NCBI RefSeq assembly: GCF_008329525.1
Contig: NZ_NPKQ01000002.1
Location: 62,001-126,000 of the forward strand
Length of the DNA stretch: 64,000 nucleotides
Origin: Tardiphaga sp. P9-11
GTDB lineage: Bacteria > Pseudomonadota > Alphaproteobacteria > Rhizobiales > Xanthobacteraceae
Direction of reading: 5' to 3'
Shown here piece by piece: positions 37,786-48,357 of this stretch (positions within the stretch are counted from its first letter, which is position 1; the number at the start of each line of letters is the position of its first letter). Made by a program: the position numbers and the translations under genes. A model generated the notes under the pieces. That model ran no database searches. It was not told the DNA's origin and worked only from the letters and a program-made list of their open reading frames with translations.

Positions 37786-38373
37786 TCAGTAGATACCCGG
37801 AATGATACGCTTGGTTTCACGCATATAGGCCCGGTAGTCGTCGCCGAATGCCTCGATTAGCATCCGCTCTTCATAATCAATGCGGGTAAAAAAGAGGATC
37901 GCGATCGCGACCAGTCCGCCCAGCGCGGCCATGGCATTCGGCAGCAGGAACGCCTGCGCCAGTGCCCACAACCAGAACGAGGCATACATCGGATGGCGGA
38001 TGCTGCGATAGACGCCAGCACGCACGATCTGGTGAGCCTCGCGGATTTCCAGGCTAGCCGACCATTGCCGGCCGAGATCCTTGTGCGACCGGCGAAACAG
38101 CCAGAGCGACAGCACATAGAGCGCGCCGCCGACCACGACCGCCGCATAATTCAGCTGGTAGTTCAGTGCGGCCGGCCAGCCTGTCAGCAGCCAGATCAAC
38201 GGTACCACGAACAGTCCGATCGTGGCGATTGCCAGCAGGATGCGTTCGCGGCTCCAGCCGACCGCGCGCAATGTCGCCGTGCGGCGGGCCTTGCGCGCAT
38301 AGGGGTAGCGAATGATGAACCAGGCGATCAGACCGATCGCCCAGACATAGGTTCCAAGAAGTGACGCGGTCAT
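37786..38373 (-). CDS. Isoprenylcysteine carboxyl methyltransferase-family membrane protein
   Basis: A 195-residue membrane protein with about five spans. The C-terminal signature of ICMT/PEMT-like methyltransferases is clear: YRSIRHPMYASFWLWALAQA, then IDYEERMLIEAFGDDYRAYM. These bind S-adenosylmethionine at the membrane; in bacteria the substrates (lipids or small molecules) are mostly unknown. It is the middle of a minus-strand run with the oxidoreductase and the lipase-like gene. Confidence 0.87.
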   Translation of the reverse strand: MTASLLGTYVWAIGLIAWFIIRYPYARKARRTATLRAVGWSRERILLAIATIGLFVVPLIWLLTGWPAALNYQLNYAAVVVGGALYVLSLWLFRRSHKDLGRQWSASLEIREAHQIVRAGVYRSIRHPMYASFWLWALAQAFLLPNAMAALGGLVAIAILFFTRIDYEERMLIEAFGDDYRAYMRETKRIIPGIY

Positions 38374-38391
38374 TGTCGTCCGATCAGGCCA

Positions 38392-39642
38392 TCATGCGGC
38401 ATTCACGGATGCCCCGACTTGCGATTGAGAGGAAGTGGTTTTCGAAGCCGGAATATCGAGCAGCGCGCCATCCGCACCAAAGCGTTTGAGGCCGCCTTCG
38501 CCCGCGGTGATCTCGTCGAACGGCAGAGGACCGCAGATCACCATGCAATAGTCGTAGGGCGCGCGGCACTGATTGCCCATCACCATCTGATAGTGGATGC
38601 GCATGAAGCTGAAGCGATAGCGCTTGAATTGCTCCATACCCATCATGGCATGCATCTGGACACGCCGGATGTTCGGTCTGCCCTCGTCGCGATCGCGGCT
38701 ACGGCGTTTCAAGGTCACCGGATCGAAACGGTAGAAACTGATGACGTCGTCGCGGGCGTGATATTCTGTCCAGCGGATCGCCGGTGTATCGGCGATGAGG
38801 CGCGTTGCCTCGCGTACGCTCTTGCCGGCGGGATGCAATGCGAATTTCGGGATGGTCGCGCTGACCGTCATCACGCAGATGGTCGGGCCGTGTTTGGTGA
38901 GATCCGGGTCGAGCGCGAGTGCGCGGGCCGCCGCCTCCATTACCAGTGCCGCGCCGAGGCAATGGCCGACGATCACGACCTCGTCGACATCGGCTTTCTG
39001 TGCGCGGGCTACGATGATCTTGGCGAATTCATCGACGCGCGCCTTCATCTTCGGTCGCTGGCCATGGACATATTGCCGCGAGAAAATCCAGTCGTCGAAC
39101 ACATGATTGATCGGCTTGCGCCAGCCGTAATGGTGCAACAGCGCCGTGAAGACGGCAGCAGCGATAATCGCGCCGGCGATCCAAGCGGCCGCGTCTGACA
39201 TGCCGAGCAGCCAAGTCAGCCCATAGCCCACCAATGCGCCAGATGCAGCAAAGCCCGCGATCCACAGATAGGAGAACAGGAAGAAGCCGGCATATTTCCA
39301 GCTTGCATGGAAGAAGCGGAACAGGGTTCCCGTCACCAGCCAGTCGCCCAGCGTGACAAAGGCGGCGCTCAATCGCGACAGCATGCTTCGGGTGTGATCC
39401 TGCAGGATCAGATCATCCCAGCGCAGCATCTCGTAGGTGGTTTCGGTCTTCCAGTTAGGCCCCGAGGCCTCGGCCCGCCAGGAGGCGCTCACATCCGTAG
39501 CATCAAGCACGCCGGACGCATGCGCAGACACGCTCCACGTCTTCTCGAAACTCGACAGCGAACGGCGGAACCGCTCGAGTTGCGTGTCCGGCAGAATCGG
39601 GTCGTAGCCGCCAATATGGAAGACATGTCGCCGCGCGATCAT
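38392..39642 (-). CDS. Membrane alpha/beta-hydrolase-like protein with Cys at the nucleophile elbow
   Basis: I start this at 39642 because GGGAG lies 8 bases upstream and the protein begins MIARRHVFHIGGYDPIL; the frame is open to 39729. The 416-residue protein has two membrane segments at about 121-142 and 152-170 and a C-terminal alpha/beta-hydrolase core. The nucleophile elbow reads VIVGHCLGAALVME (GHCLG, 226-230), so the usual Ser is replaced by Cys228. A later conserved Asp/His pair cannot be fixed by eye. Function unknown. It is divergent from the next gene, also a hydrolase. Confidence 0.75.
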   Translation of the reverse strand: MIARRHVFHIGGYDPILPDTQLERFRRSLSSFEKTWSVSAHASGVLDATDVSASWRAEASGPNWKTETTYEMLRWDDLILQDHTRSMLSRLSAAFVTLGDWLVTGTLFRFFHASWKYAGFFLFSYLWIAGFAASGALVGYGLTWLLGMSDAAAWIAGAIIAAAVFTALLHHYGWRKPINHVFDDWIFSRQYVHGQRPKMKARVDEFAKIIVARAQKADVDEVVIVGHCLGAALVMEAAARALALDPDLTKHGPTICVMTVSATIPKFALHPAGKSVREATRLIADTPAIRWTEYHARDDVISFYRFDPVTLKRRSRDRDEGRPNIRRVQMHAMMGMEQFKRYRFSFMRIHYQMVMGNQCRAPYDYCMVICGPLPFDEITAGEGGLKRFGADGALLDIPASKTTSSQSQVGASVNAA

Positions 39643-39887
39643 CGTCCGTTCGCTCCCGAGTGCATCACGCACCGTTCTGATCCGGTGCATAGCAAATTCG
39701 CCTGCGCCGACAAACCTGCCTATGCCCAAAACAGAAGCGTCCGGCAGGATTTTGTCGCCCGCAGGTCACACAGCCGCCCTTTCGCAACCCCCTTCATCAC
39801 AATTCCGGGAATCGAGGCAGGACTGTGATTGACGGCAGGGCCTTATGTCTGAACATGTCACGGGTTTTTTCGAAGAAAGAAAGCACT

Positions 39888-40568
39888 ATGTCGATTGCTC
39901 TCAAGGGCTTCAAACGGCCGTCGTGGACCTCTCCGGCGGCCGTTTTGCTGATTCTGTCGTCGCTCTTTGTGGCCTCGCTCGCGAGTTCCGGGGATGCCGA
40001 TGCTGCGCCCGGCCGTCGCCCGGGCCATGTCTATCTCTATCGTGGCCTCATGAACGTGTTCTCGCTCGGCATGGATCAGATCGCCTACAAGCTCGAAGCC
40101 GCCGGCGTCGCCTCCTCGGTTAGCAATCACACGCTGTGGAGCGGCCAGGCGGACGACATGATCGCCCGGTACAAGGCCGGTAACCGCGAACCGATCATCC
40201 TGATGGGCCACTCGGCCGGTGCCGACGTGACCATCTCGATTGCCCGCAAGCTCGCGCAGTACAACATCCCGGTGGCGCTGATCGTGAACTTCGATCCGGT
40301 GGCGCCCGATGCCGTCCCCAACAATGTAAAGCAGATCGTGAACTATTACGTACCCGCCGGCTGGGGACGCGCGGTGTCTGCGGATCCCCGCTTCAAGGGC
40401 AAACTCGCCAATGTGAACGAGAACGCCACCACCAACCACTTCTCGATCGACAAGGACAACAGCCTGCAGCGTCAGGCCATTGCCCGTGTCATGGCCGTGA
40501 CCGGCGGTGGCATCCGCCGCAAGCCAGCGGCGCCGAAGCCTGCACAGGTCTCGGCTGCCCCGCAATAA
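39888..40568 (+). CDS. Exported alpha/beta-hydrolase-fold protein
   Basis: A 226-residue protein. The start at 39888 gives a plausible signal or anchor (about 16-33, with a DADAA cleavage region). The fold signature GHSAG has Ser109 (IILMGHSAGADVTISIARKL), followed by FDPVAPDAVPNN and TNHFSIDKD, which supply candidate Asp and His of a catalytic triad. Thioesterase or lipase activity is inferred; the substrate is unknown. A large dyad lies just downstream. Confidence 0.78.
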   Translation: MSIALKGFKRPSWTSPAAVLLILSSLFVASLASSGDADAAPGRRPGHVYLYRGLMNVFSLGMDQIAYKLEAAGVASSVSNHTLWSGQADDMIARYKAGNREPIILMGHSAGADVTISIARKLAQYNIPVALIVNFDPVAPDAVPNNVKQIVNYYVPAGWGRAVSADPRFKGKLANVNENATTNHFSIDKDNSLQRQAIARVMAVTGGGIRRKPAAPKPAQVSAAPQ

Positions 40569-40590
40569 TACGCGGCAAATATCGAAACGC

Positions 40591-40623
40591 ATTCAGCCGA
40601 GGTGATCGTCACCTCGGCTGAAT
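40591..40623. terminator. Perfect 15-bp hairpin between convergent genes
   Basis: ATTCAGCCGAGGTGA and its exact complement flank a TCG loop. It lies 23 bases past the plus-strand hydrolase stop and 26 bases before the stop of the convergent RTX gene, so it could end both transcripts. Neither side has a good U-run. Confidence 0.6.
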
Positions 40624-40648
40624 GATTCCAGCCCCGCTGCGAGCCGTC

Positions 40649-42736
40649 CTATATGAGAAAGACGTCGTGATGGGCCGTTGACGCTGCCGTCTCGCTCGGA
40701 GAAGCCGAAGCCGTGTGATCAACAAGATGATCCGGCGCAGCCGCGACGTCTACGTGAAGCGCTGCATTGACTCCGACGTCCGAAAGCGGCGTAGCTGTCT
40801 CGATCGCATGCCCTTCAACCGCTTCCCCTCTTGCGGAGGAGGCGGACATCACTGATGATTTGAACGCGAAGTTGTCGCTGGCCGCTTGACTGATGACTTC
40901 CCCCGCGGCGCCCGTCGCCGCCGGTGCGATTGGCGTCGCGACGGTCGTTGTCGATGCCTCGATCAGTTTCGCCAGCGTGTCGGTGGCATATGTGCCATCG
41001 GCAAATTTCATCAATTCGACATTCATAAGATAGTCGGTGCCGTCACGGCTTGCGACCCCATCTGCGACGACGATCTGGTTTCCGCTGTGACTGATCGTGT
41101 AGTCGGCGAAATTGCCGGAGTACACCGCAGTATCGATACCGGCCTCGCCGTTGATAATATCGTTGCCGATACCACCCGTAATGATGTCGTCGCCAGCGCC
41201 GGCGCGGACGACGTCGTTGTCACTCGATGCGCCGAAGAACCAGTCCTGATGTTGGGCAGTATCAAAATGGATACTGCGCACATAGAGATCAAATGAGCCG
41301 GGCGAACTGGCATTGGTGCCGTCGCTCGGATTGAGTTCTACGCCGTTGATGGCAATGTCCTTGAGGTGCAGCGCCCTTCCCGGCGCAGAATTCGCCAGAT
41401 TGATGTCGATGCTAGTGATCTGCGCTGGATTGTCGAACGTCACCGTCCAGGTTTGATAGCCGGATGGATCCGTTGCCGAGGTGAACTCATGCGTGCCAGA
41501 GAGTGGCTGGCCGTTCACCATGATCTGCGCTTGCGCACCAACGCCGTCGACCACGGAGCCATAGCCAGTCAACGTAATCGTCGTGCTGGCCAGTTTCTCC
41601 GCCGTCGCTTGCCCTGCAACAATGATGTCGTTGCCGGCGCCGGTTCGAATTTCGTCATGGCCGAGCCCACTGTAAATAACGTTATTGCCGTTACCCAGAT
41701 CGATGGTATCTCCGATCGATGATCCCGTCACCGTAAGCCCAGGGATCGTGCCATTGCCGTGGAAGTATTGGTCAACGACATCCTGCGCCGGCTTGTCCAT
41801 GACCGAATAACCGGTCTCGGAGTAGAAGTTGTTGAGATCCCACTGCCAGAACTCGACGCCTTTCAGCCAGCTGCCGCCATGTGCGCTCCAGACCTGGAAG
41901 AAGGCATTATAGGCATCAGCCTGTTCGGCGAGATCCGCAGGCGCCTTGGATGAGCCTCCGCCCGGATTGATCGCCGTGCCGTCGATGCTGCGATAGCCGA
42001 CCTCCGTCATCAGCACCGGCTTGCCGTACTCCAGCGCCAGCGAATGAAAGAAATCGACGGGCGACTGATAGTCGAATGCTTTGGCGTAATACGGATTGTA
42101 CGGCACCTCGTTCCACGCGTGCACGAGATCGTCCACCGTCGGCGTCGTGCTAGCCGTCAAGGGTGGATAGGCGTTGATCCCGATCGTATCGACCTGGTCC
42201 CAGAAGCTGACCTTGGATGCTTCGTCGGTTGCCGCCGCGTAAGTGACTTCGCCATGATAGACGCCGCGCACAGCTCCGATGATATCGGTCCAGTAGTTGC
42301 GATAGGCGTCGCCCGAAAGGCTGCTCATCTCATTGCCGATGGCGAAACTGGCGACATCACCCTGCTCCGCGATTTCGGCCAGATGCACAATCTCCGCCTT
42401 GTACGACGCAAAGAACGCATCGACATCCGAAGGCGCCAGACTGTGCGAGATCGTGCCGTCGAGACCCGTGATGCCCGGCTTGAAGACAACATCCAGCCCT
42501 GCGGCATGCGCCTTCTGAAAACCAGCCAACAGGCTCTCATCGCTTTCGGTCTTGGCCGGCACGGCGAGCACGTCATTGCCCGTACGGCTGTCGGTCCATA
42601 TCCGCGTCGTCAGCGCGATCGAGTTCGATCCCAAGGACGCCATGGCCTGAAACGCTTGATCGGCCGACGCACTGGAGAACTGTCCATTCCACTCCGACAG
42701 TGCACCGAAACCTTGGACCTTAAAGATGTTGGGCAT
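40649..42736 (-). CDS. RTX-type glycoside hydrolase, probable type I secretion substrate
   Basis: A 695-residue modular protein with no N-terminal signal. Residues about 1-325 look like a TIM-barrel glycoside hydrolase of clan GH-A, GH113-like, with likely acid/base Glu136 (AIGNEMSS) and nucleophile Glu245 (VLMTEVGYRS). RTX calcium repeats follow (GNGNNVIYSGLGHDEIRTG, about 348-375), then a beta-sandwich resembling CBM36/60 (about 385-470), more RTX repeats (about 506-535), and an acidic tail ending DVFLI, typical of type I secreted proteins. No type I transporter gene is nearby. The substrate is unknown; mannan-like or other beta-glycans are a guess. Confidence 0.8.
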   Translation of the reverse strand: MPNIFKVQGFGALSEWNGQFSSASADQAFQAMASLGSNSIALTTRIWTDSRTGNDVLAVPAKTESDESLLAGFQKAHAAGLDVVFKPGITGLDGTISHSLAPSDVDAFFASYKAEIVHLAEIAEQGDVASFAIGNEMSSLSGDAYRNYWTDIIGAVRGVYHGEVTYAAATDEASKVSFWDQVDTIGINAYPPLTASTTPTVDDLVHAWNEVPYNPYYAKAFDYQSPVDFFHSLALEYGKPVLMTEVGYRSIDGTAINPGGGSSKAPADLAEQADAYNAFFQVWSAHGGSWLKGVEFWQWDLNNFYSETGYSVMDKPAQDVVDQYFHGNGTIPGLTVTGSSIGDTIDLGNGNNVIYSGLGHDEIRTGAGNDIIVAGQATAEKLASTTITLTGYGSVVDGVGAQAQIMVNGQPLSGTHEFTSATDPSGYQTWTVTFDNPAQITSIDINLANSAPGRALHLKDIAINGVELNPSDGTNASSPGSFDLYVRSIHFDTAQHQDWFFGASSDNDVVRAGAGDDIITGGIGNDIINGEAGIDTAVYSGNFADYTISHSGNQIVVADGVASRDGTDYLMNVELMKFADGTYATDTLAKLIEASTTTVATPIAPAATGAAGEVISQAASDNFAFKSSVMSASSARGEAVEGHAIETATPLSDVGVNAALHVDVAAAPDHLVDHTASASPSETAASTAHHDVFLI

Positions 42737-42868
42737 TCGCGCTCTCCATCAGCATTGCCTGGAGAAGGCTGAACCCGCAACGTGATACCTTCGCGACCGC
42801 AATGGGGTATCATGATGACGTCTACAAATTGAATCGCGTTGTCGGCTTGCGCGGTCAAGAATATTCAA

Positions 42869-42904
42869 TGAAAAACGCCGCTCGCTATTTCAGCGAACGG
42901 CGTT
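42869..42904 (-). terminator. Rho-independent terminator of eno
   Basis: On the minus strand a stem of AACGCCG/CGGCGTT with extra TCGCT/AGCGA pairing and one mismatch is followed by TTTTT. It starts 45 bases past the eno stop. Confidence 0.8.
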
Positions 42905-42948
42905 GATCACGTAGTTCCTTGCTCGGCCCTGAAGGCCGCGACTGCGCT

Positions 42949-44334
<1,386 letters not shown>

Positions 44335-44361
44335 CTATGAACCGCCGTAACGGAGATATTT

Positions 44362-44841
44362 ATGTCAAAAACACCCCGCAAATCCCCGAAATTGCCCAAT
44401 GACCTGCAGCTCGGCCGCGCCGTGGAATGGCCGACTTCCCCCGAACAGGCGAAGCTTGACCGGGTGCCGAACCCGCAGAAGGACACCAATTACGTGGTGC
44501 GCTTCACCGCGCCGGAATTCACCTCGCTGTGCCCGATCACCGGCCAGCCGGATTTCGCCCATCTGATGATCGACTATGTACCGGGCCAGTGGCTGGTCGA
44601 GTCGAAATCGTTGAAGCTCTATCTCGCCTCGTTCCGCAATCACGGCGCCTTCCATGAGGATTGCACCGTTGAGATCGGCAAGCGCGTTGCCTCCGCCATC
44701 AAGCCGAAATGGCTGCGCATCGGCGGTTACTGGTATCCGCGCGGCGGCATCCCTATCGACGTGTTCTGGCAGACCGGAACGCTGCCCAAGGGCGTCTGGG
44801 TCCCCGAGCAGGGCGTAGCGCCGTATCGCGGGCGGGGGTGA
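44362..44841 (+). CDS. queF: NADPH-dependent 7-cyano-7-deazaguanine reductase QueF
   Basis: The 159-residue type I QueF reduces preQ0 to preQ1 in queuosine biosynthesis. The active-site Cys is in LCPITGQPD, with the NADPH-binding [20 protein letters not shown] segment. The unimodular length fits the short QueF type. It lies divergently from eno; other queuosine genes are not in the window. Confidence 0.96.
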   Translation: MSKTPRKSPKLPNDLQLGRAVEWPTSPEQAKLDRVPNPQKDTNYVVRFTAPEFTSLCPITGQPDFAHLMIDYVPGQWLVESKSLKLYLASFRNHGAFHEDCTVEIGKRVASAIKPKWLRIGGYWYPRGGIPIDVFWQTGTLPKGVWVPEQGVAPYRGRG

Positions 44842-44870
44842 ACGCCTCAGCCACGAAGGAGAACGCAGTC

Positions 44871-45317
44871 GTGAGACAGCGTAAATCCGCACGCCTGCTT
44901 GTCATCGACAAAGACCGACGCGTTCTGCTTTTTCGGTTTATTCACAAAGCAGGCGCACTCGCCGGCCAGGATTACTGGGCGACGCCGGGCGGAGGCGTCG
45001 AGGACGACGAGACATTTCACGACGCGGCAATTCGCGAACTTCGCGAAGAAACGGGATTGATACGCGAAGCGCTCGGCGAGCCCTTGGCAAACCGAGAGTT
45101 CAGTTTGCAATTGCCCGATGGCGAATATGTCAGTTCGTTCGAGCAATATTATCTCGTGACATCGGACGGAGTCGCACTATCCCGTCTCGAATGGACTCCG
45201 CAGGAAGCCGAAGTGATTGCCGATCACCGCTGGTGGTCGAGAGACGAACTGAGGCAGACGACGGATGTCGTTTGGCCGGAAAATTTGCTGGACATGCTCG
45301 CAGCCATAACCAAATAG
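44871..45317 (+). CDS. NUDIX hydrolase
   Basis: A 148-residue NUDIX protein. I place the start at the GTG at 44871 because AAGGAG lies 9 bases upstream; no in-frame ATG fits. The complete Nudix box GGVEDDETFHDAAIRELREE-TGL (about 42-64) predicts a Mg-dependent pyrophosphatase. It begins 29 bases after queF and is probably co-transcribed. The substrate is unknown. Confidence 0.88.
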   Translation: MRQRKSARLLVIDKDRRVLLFRFIHKAGALAGQDYWATPGGGVEDDETFHDAAIRELREETGLIREALGEPLANREFSLQLPDGEYVSSFEQYYLVTSDGVALSRLEWTPQEAEVIADHRWWSRDELRQTTDVVWPENLLDMLAAITK

Positions 45318-45333
45318 GCTGAGCCTATAGGCT

Positions 45334-46518
45334 CTACCGTACTGCCGTCGCATCCGCCGGCTTGGTCGGTTTCAGCAGCTTCGCAGCCGCGAAGCCGAGC
45401 GCAAATACGACTGCGGCGCTAACCAACAGCGTCGGCATCTTACCGGCATGCGCGAGACCGAAGCCATAGGCGATCGGGCCGACGGATTGGCCCATGAAGA
45501 AGCAGAACGCGTGCAGCGACATGGCGCTGGCGCGGGCTTCCTGTGACAGCTCCGTCGAGAATATCTGCAGCGAGCCATGCAGCATGTAGAAGCCCCAGCC
45601 CATCAGCAGCAGGCTCAGCGCCTGGATCTGCCAGTTCGGACTGAAGGCGGTGGCGGCAAGCTGAATCGCGATCAGGATGCCGCCATAGATCATCATGCCA
45701 TTGATACCGAGCCGCGCCAGCATGCGCGACACGGTCGCCGTATAGAACAGGCCGCCGACGGCAAAACAGGCGAGCACGAGACCAGCAATTGACAGGCTTG
45801 TGACGCCGCGGTCGAAAAGGAACGATGAGATATAGGGAAACAGGCCGAGGATGCAGCAGCCCTCGATGAACACCGCGCTGTAGACGATCAGCGTGTTCGG
45901 GTTGCGAAAAATCACCTTGTAGCCCTTCGCCAGCATGCGCAGATCGGCCTTTGCGGCTGGCTTGACGAGCGCAGCGCCTTTGAAGCCGAGCGCCACGGCA
46001 ACCGAAGCAGCAATGGCGAGGCTGCCGAGGATCACCAGCACGCCGCGCCAGCCGAAGAAATCGCCGATCACGCCCGAGGCAGTCGAGCCCAGCAAATTGC
46101 CGGTCATGGCACCTGCCATCACGCGGCTGAGCGCGACTTGGCGCAGCTTCGGTCCGACCAGATCGCTGGTCAGGCTGAGCGTCACCGGAAACACTCCACC
46201 TGCCCCAATGCCGGCCAGCACGCGTGTCGCCAGCAGTAGCGGATAGGATGTGGTGAGCGCACCAAGAATGCTGGCGATGCCGAGCAACACTAGGCACACG
46301 ATCATCAGGCGCGCCTTGCCGAACACGTCGGCGGCAGCGCCGAGGACCGGTTGCACGATGGCAAAGGTGAAAGCGAGCGCCGATGACAGACCCGCCGCGA
46401 CAGCGACCGTGACCAACAGATCGTCTGCCACATGTGGCAGCACCGGATCGAGCGCACGCTGCGATAGTGCGGCAGCGAAGGACGCCAGCGCGATGACGTT
46501 GAGAACCGGCGGCAGCAT
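45334..46518 (-). CDS. MFS transporter
   Basis: A 394-residue major facilitator with 12 predicted spans; the loop AADVFGKARLMIVCLVLLG is motif-A-like. The start ALDPVLPHVADDL is typical of the DHA1-type drug-exporter set. Substrate unknown. It is convergent with the NUDIX gene, 16 bases away, and 31 bases downstream of kdsA on the same strand. Confidence 0.87.
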   Translation of the reverse strand: MLPPVLNVIALASFAAALSQRALDPVLPHVADDLLVTVAVAAGLSSALAFTFAIVQPVLGAAADVFGKARLMIVCLVLLGIASILGALTTSYPLLLATRVLAGIGAGGVFPVTLSLTSDLVGPKLRQVALSRVMAGAMTGNLLGSTASGVIGDFFGWRGVLVILGSLAIAASVAVALGFKGAALVKPAAKADLRMLAKGYKVIFRNPNTLIVYSAVFIEGCCILGLFPYISSFLFDRGVTSLSIAGLVLACFAVGGLFYTATVSRMLARLGINGMMIYGGILIAIQLAATAFSPNWQIQALSLLLMGWGFYMLHGSLQIFSTELSQEARASAMSLHAFCFFMGQSVGPIAYGFGLAHAGKMPTLLVSAAVVFALGFAAAKLLKPTKPADATAVR

Positions 46519-46549
46519 CAGCGCGCCACCGCAAACCGATGCGACATTA

Positions 46550-47431
46550 TCACGCCGTGGCTGTCTGCTTGGCGAGCACGTCGAAAGCCATCAGGTTCTT
46601 CACCAGCGCCTCGAAGTCACGCAGCGGCACCATGTTAGGACCGTCGGACGGCGCATTGTCCGGATCGGGATGGGTCTCGATGAAGACACCGGCGACGCCA
46701 ACCGCCACGGCCGCGCGGGCCAGCACCGACACGAATTCGCGCTCGCCGCCCGATGATGTCCCTTTGCCGCCCGGCTGCTGCACCGAATGGGTAGCGTCGA
46801 AGATCACAGGCGCGCCGGTGGTACGCGCAAGGATCGGCAGCGCCCGCATGTCAGAGACCAGCGTGTTGTAGCCGAACGACGCGCCGCGCTCGGTGACCAG
46901 TACCTTGTCGTTGCCCGACGAGGTCAACTTGCTGACCACATTGGCCATGTCCCAGGGCGCGAGAAACTGGCCCTTCTTCACATTGACCACCTTCCCGGTC
47001 GCCGCCGCAGCCAGCAGCAGATCGGTTTGCCGGCACAGGAAGGCCGGGATCTGCAGCACATCGACCGCCTCGGCAGCGCGGGCACATTGATCGTTCTCGT
47101 GCACGTCTGTCAGCACAGGCAGGCCGAGCGTCTCGCGGATCTCGGCGAAGATGGGGAGCGCGTCGTCGAGACCGATGCCGCGCGCGGCGGAGGCGCTGGT
47201 CCGGTTGGCCTTGTCGAACGAGGTCTTGAAGACGAGACCGATCTTGAGCCGGGTCGCGATCTCCTTCAGCGCCGATGCCACTTCGAGCGCATGCGCCCGG
47301 CTTTCCAGCTGGCATGGCCCGGCGATTACCGAGATCGGCAAGTTGTTGCCGAAGCGGACATTGCCAAGTGCGACGACGGGCGCGGCTGCGGACGATGCGG
47401 TCAAAACGGTCTCCTTTTCGCGCGAGACCAT
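46550..47431 (-). CDS. kdsA: 3-deoxy-8-phosphooctulonate synthase (KDO-8-P synthase)
   Basis: The 293-residue aldolase-like enzyme joining PEP and arabinose-5-phosphate to make KDO-8-P for lipopolysaccharide. Family segments ISVIAGPCQLESRAHALEV, FKTSFDKANRTS, PVLTDVHENDQC and FDATHSVQQPGG are all present. It has about 25 extra residues at the N-terminus (an Ala/Ser lead). Its presence confirms a Gram-negative LPS-bearing host. Confidence 0.96.
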   Translation of the reverse strand: MVSREKETVLTASSAAAPVVALGNVRFGNNLPISVIAGPCQLESRAHALEVASALKEIATRLKIGLVFKTSFDKANRTSASAARGIGLDDALPIFAEIRETLGLPVLTDVHENDQCARAAEAVDVLQIPAFLCRQTDLLLAAAATGKVVNVKKGQFLAPWDMANVVSKLTSSGNDKVLVTERGASFGYNTLVSDMRALPILARTTGAPVIFDATHSVQQPGGKGTSSGGEREFVSVLARAAVAVGVAGVFIETHPDPDNAPSDGPNMVPLRDFEALVKNLMAFDVLAKQTATA

Positions 47432-47572
47432 GACCGCAGGACAGGGCGGGATGCAAGCCGGATCAGGCCCATCCCGCCGGTCGGAATATCAGGGTTGCGG
47501 CGGAAGCCGCCTCCGACCCGGCCAGGGCGGCCTCGGCACCGGGCCGGACCAGCCTCTGCCCCGGGACCAGGC

Positions 47573-47899
47573 TTACTTCAGCGCCGAGAAGGCCGTCGGC
47601 GCCAGCAGCTGGCTGACGATATTGCCGACGATCTGGCCGTCCTCTTCGGACTTCGCGCGCGCCGACATCCACTCGGGATCGGACATGAATGCGGTCCAGA
47701 CCTTCTCGCGCTCCGCGAGCGATTCCCATTTCAGGATATAAGTCAGTTCCTGATTGGATTCGCCGATCACCGTGGTGAAGAATCCGGACTGCCGGATGCC
47801 GTGCTTTTCCCACAGCTTCAATGTGACAGATTCAAATCGCTTCATCAGCGCCGGCAAACGTCCCGGCAAACAGCGATAGACGCGTAGTTCATAGATCAT
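47573..47899 (-). CDS. NIPSNAP-family protein
   Basis: A 108-residue alpha/beta ferredoxin-like barrel protein. It begins MIYELRVYRCLPGRLPALMKRFE, the NIPSNAP signature, and ends with a helical segment. In alphaproteobacteria it commonly lies between pyrG and kdsA, as here. Biochemical role is unknown. Confidence 0.88.
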   Translation of the reverse strand: MIYELRVYRCLPGRLPALMKRFESVTLKLWEKHGIRQSGFFTTVIGESNQELTYILKWESLAEREKVWTAFMSDPEWMSARAKSEEDGQIVGNIVSQLLAPTAFSALK

Positions 47900-48030
47900 C
47901 GGCTTTGGTTCCTTCCCATTTTGTCAGCCTTGAAAGGCTCTAACGCATGGCTCGTTGCGGCATCGTCCCTTGCCTGCGAAGCGTCAGGCTTACATCATGG
48001 CGCCCGTGATGCAACCGACTTGGATCGACG

Positions 48031-48345
48031 ATGCAAAAGCCCCTTCTGTCGCTACTCATCCTGATGACACTGACCGTGTCTGCCACCGCTCAACAGCCCG
48101 GCAAGATCACGTCGGGCGCCACCGGCGTGATGGTCGATGGCAAGCCGGCGGCACGCGTCGGTGACACCACCACCGATGGCAAGATCATCGAAGGCGCAAA
48201 AGGCGTTTACATCAATGGCAAGCCTGCAGCCGTTGTCGGCGGTAGCACCGAATGCGGCGGCAAGACCATTTCGGGCAGCACCGGCGTGTTCATCAATGGC
48301 AAGCCGATGGCCCGTGCCGGAGACAGTACGTCGGGCTGCAAGTGA
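48031..48345 (+). CDS. Exported PAAR-repeat protein
   Basis: A 104-residue protein with a signal peptide (MQKPLLSLLILMTLTVSATA) and then three tandem repeats of about 25 residues: GKITSGATGVMVDGKPAARV, GKIIEGAKGVYINGKPAAVV and GKTISGSTGVFINGKPMARA, each followed by GD/GG-S/T. This matches the PAAR fold that caps type VI secretion spikes. Type VI PAAR proteins are cytoplasmic and lack a signal peptide, and no such system is in the window, so a periplasmic or surface role is inferred. It is 12 bases upstream of the CHAT gene and almost certainly shares a transcript. Confidence 0.8.
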   Translation: MQKPLLSLLILMTLTVSATAQQPGKITSGATGVMVDGKPAARVGDTTTDGKIIEGAKGVYINGKPAAVVGGSTECGGKTISGSTGVFINGKPMARAGDSTSGCK

Positions 48346-48357
48346 GACCTGCCGGAC

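Noticed and set aside
48031-48345. PAAR-repeat gene as evidence for a type VI secretion system
   Set aside because: No Hcp, VgrG, sheath or baseplate gene is in the window, and the signal peptide argues against a spike-tip role.
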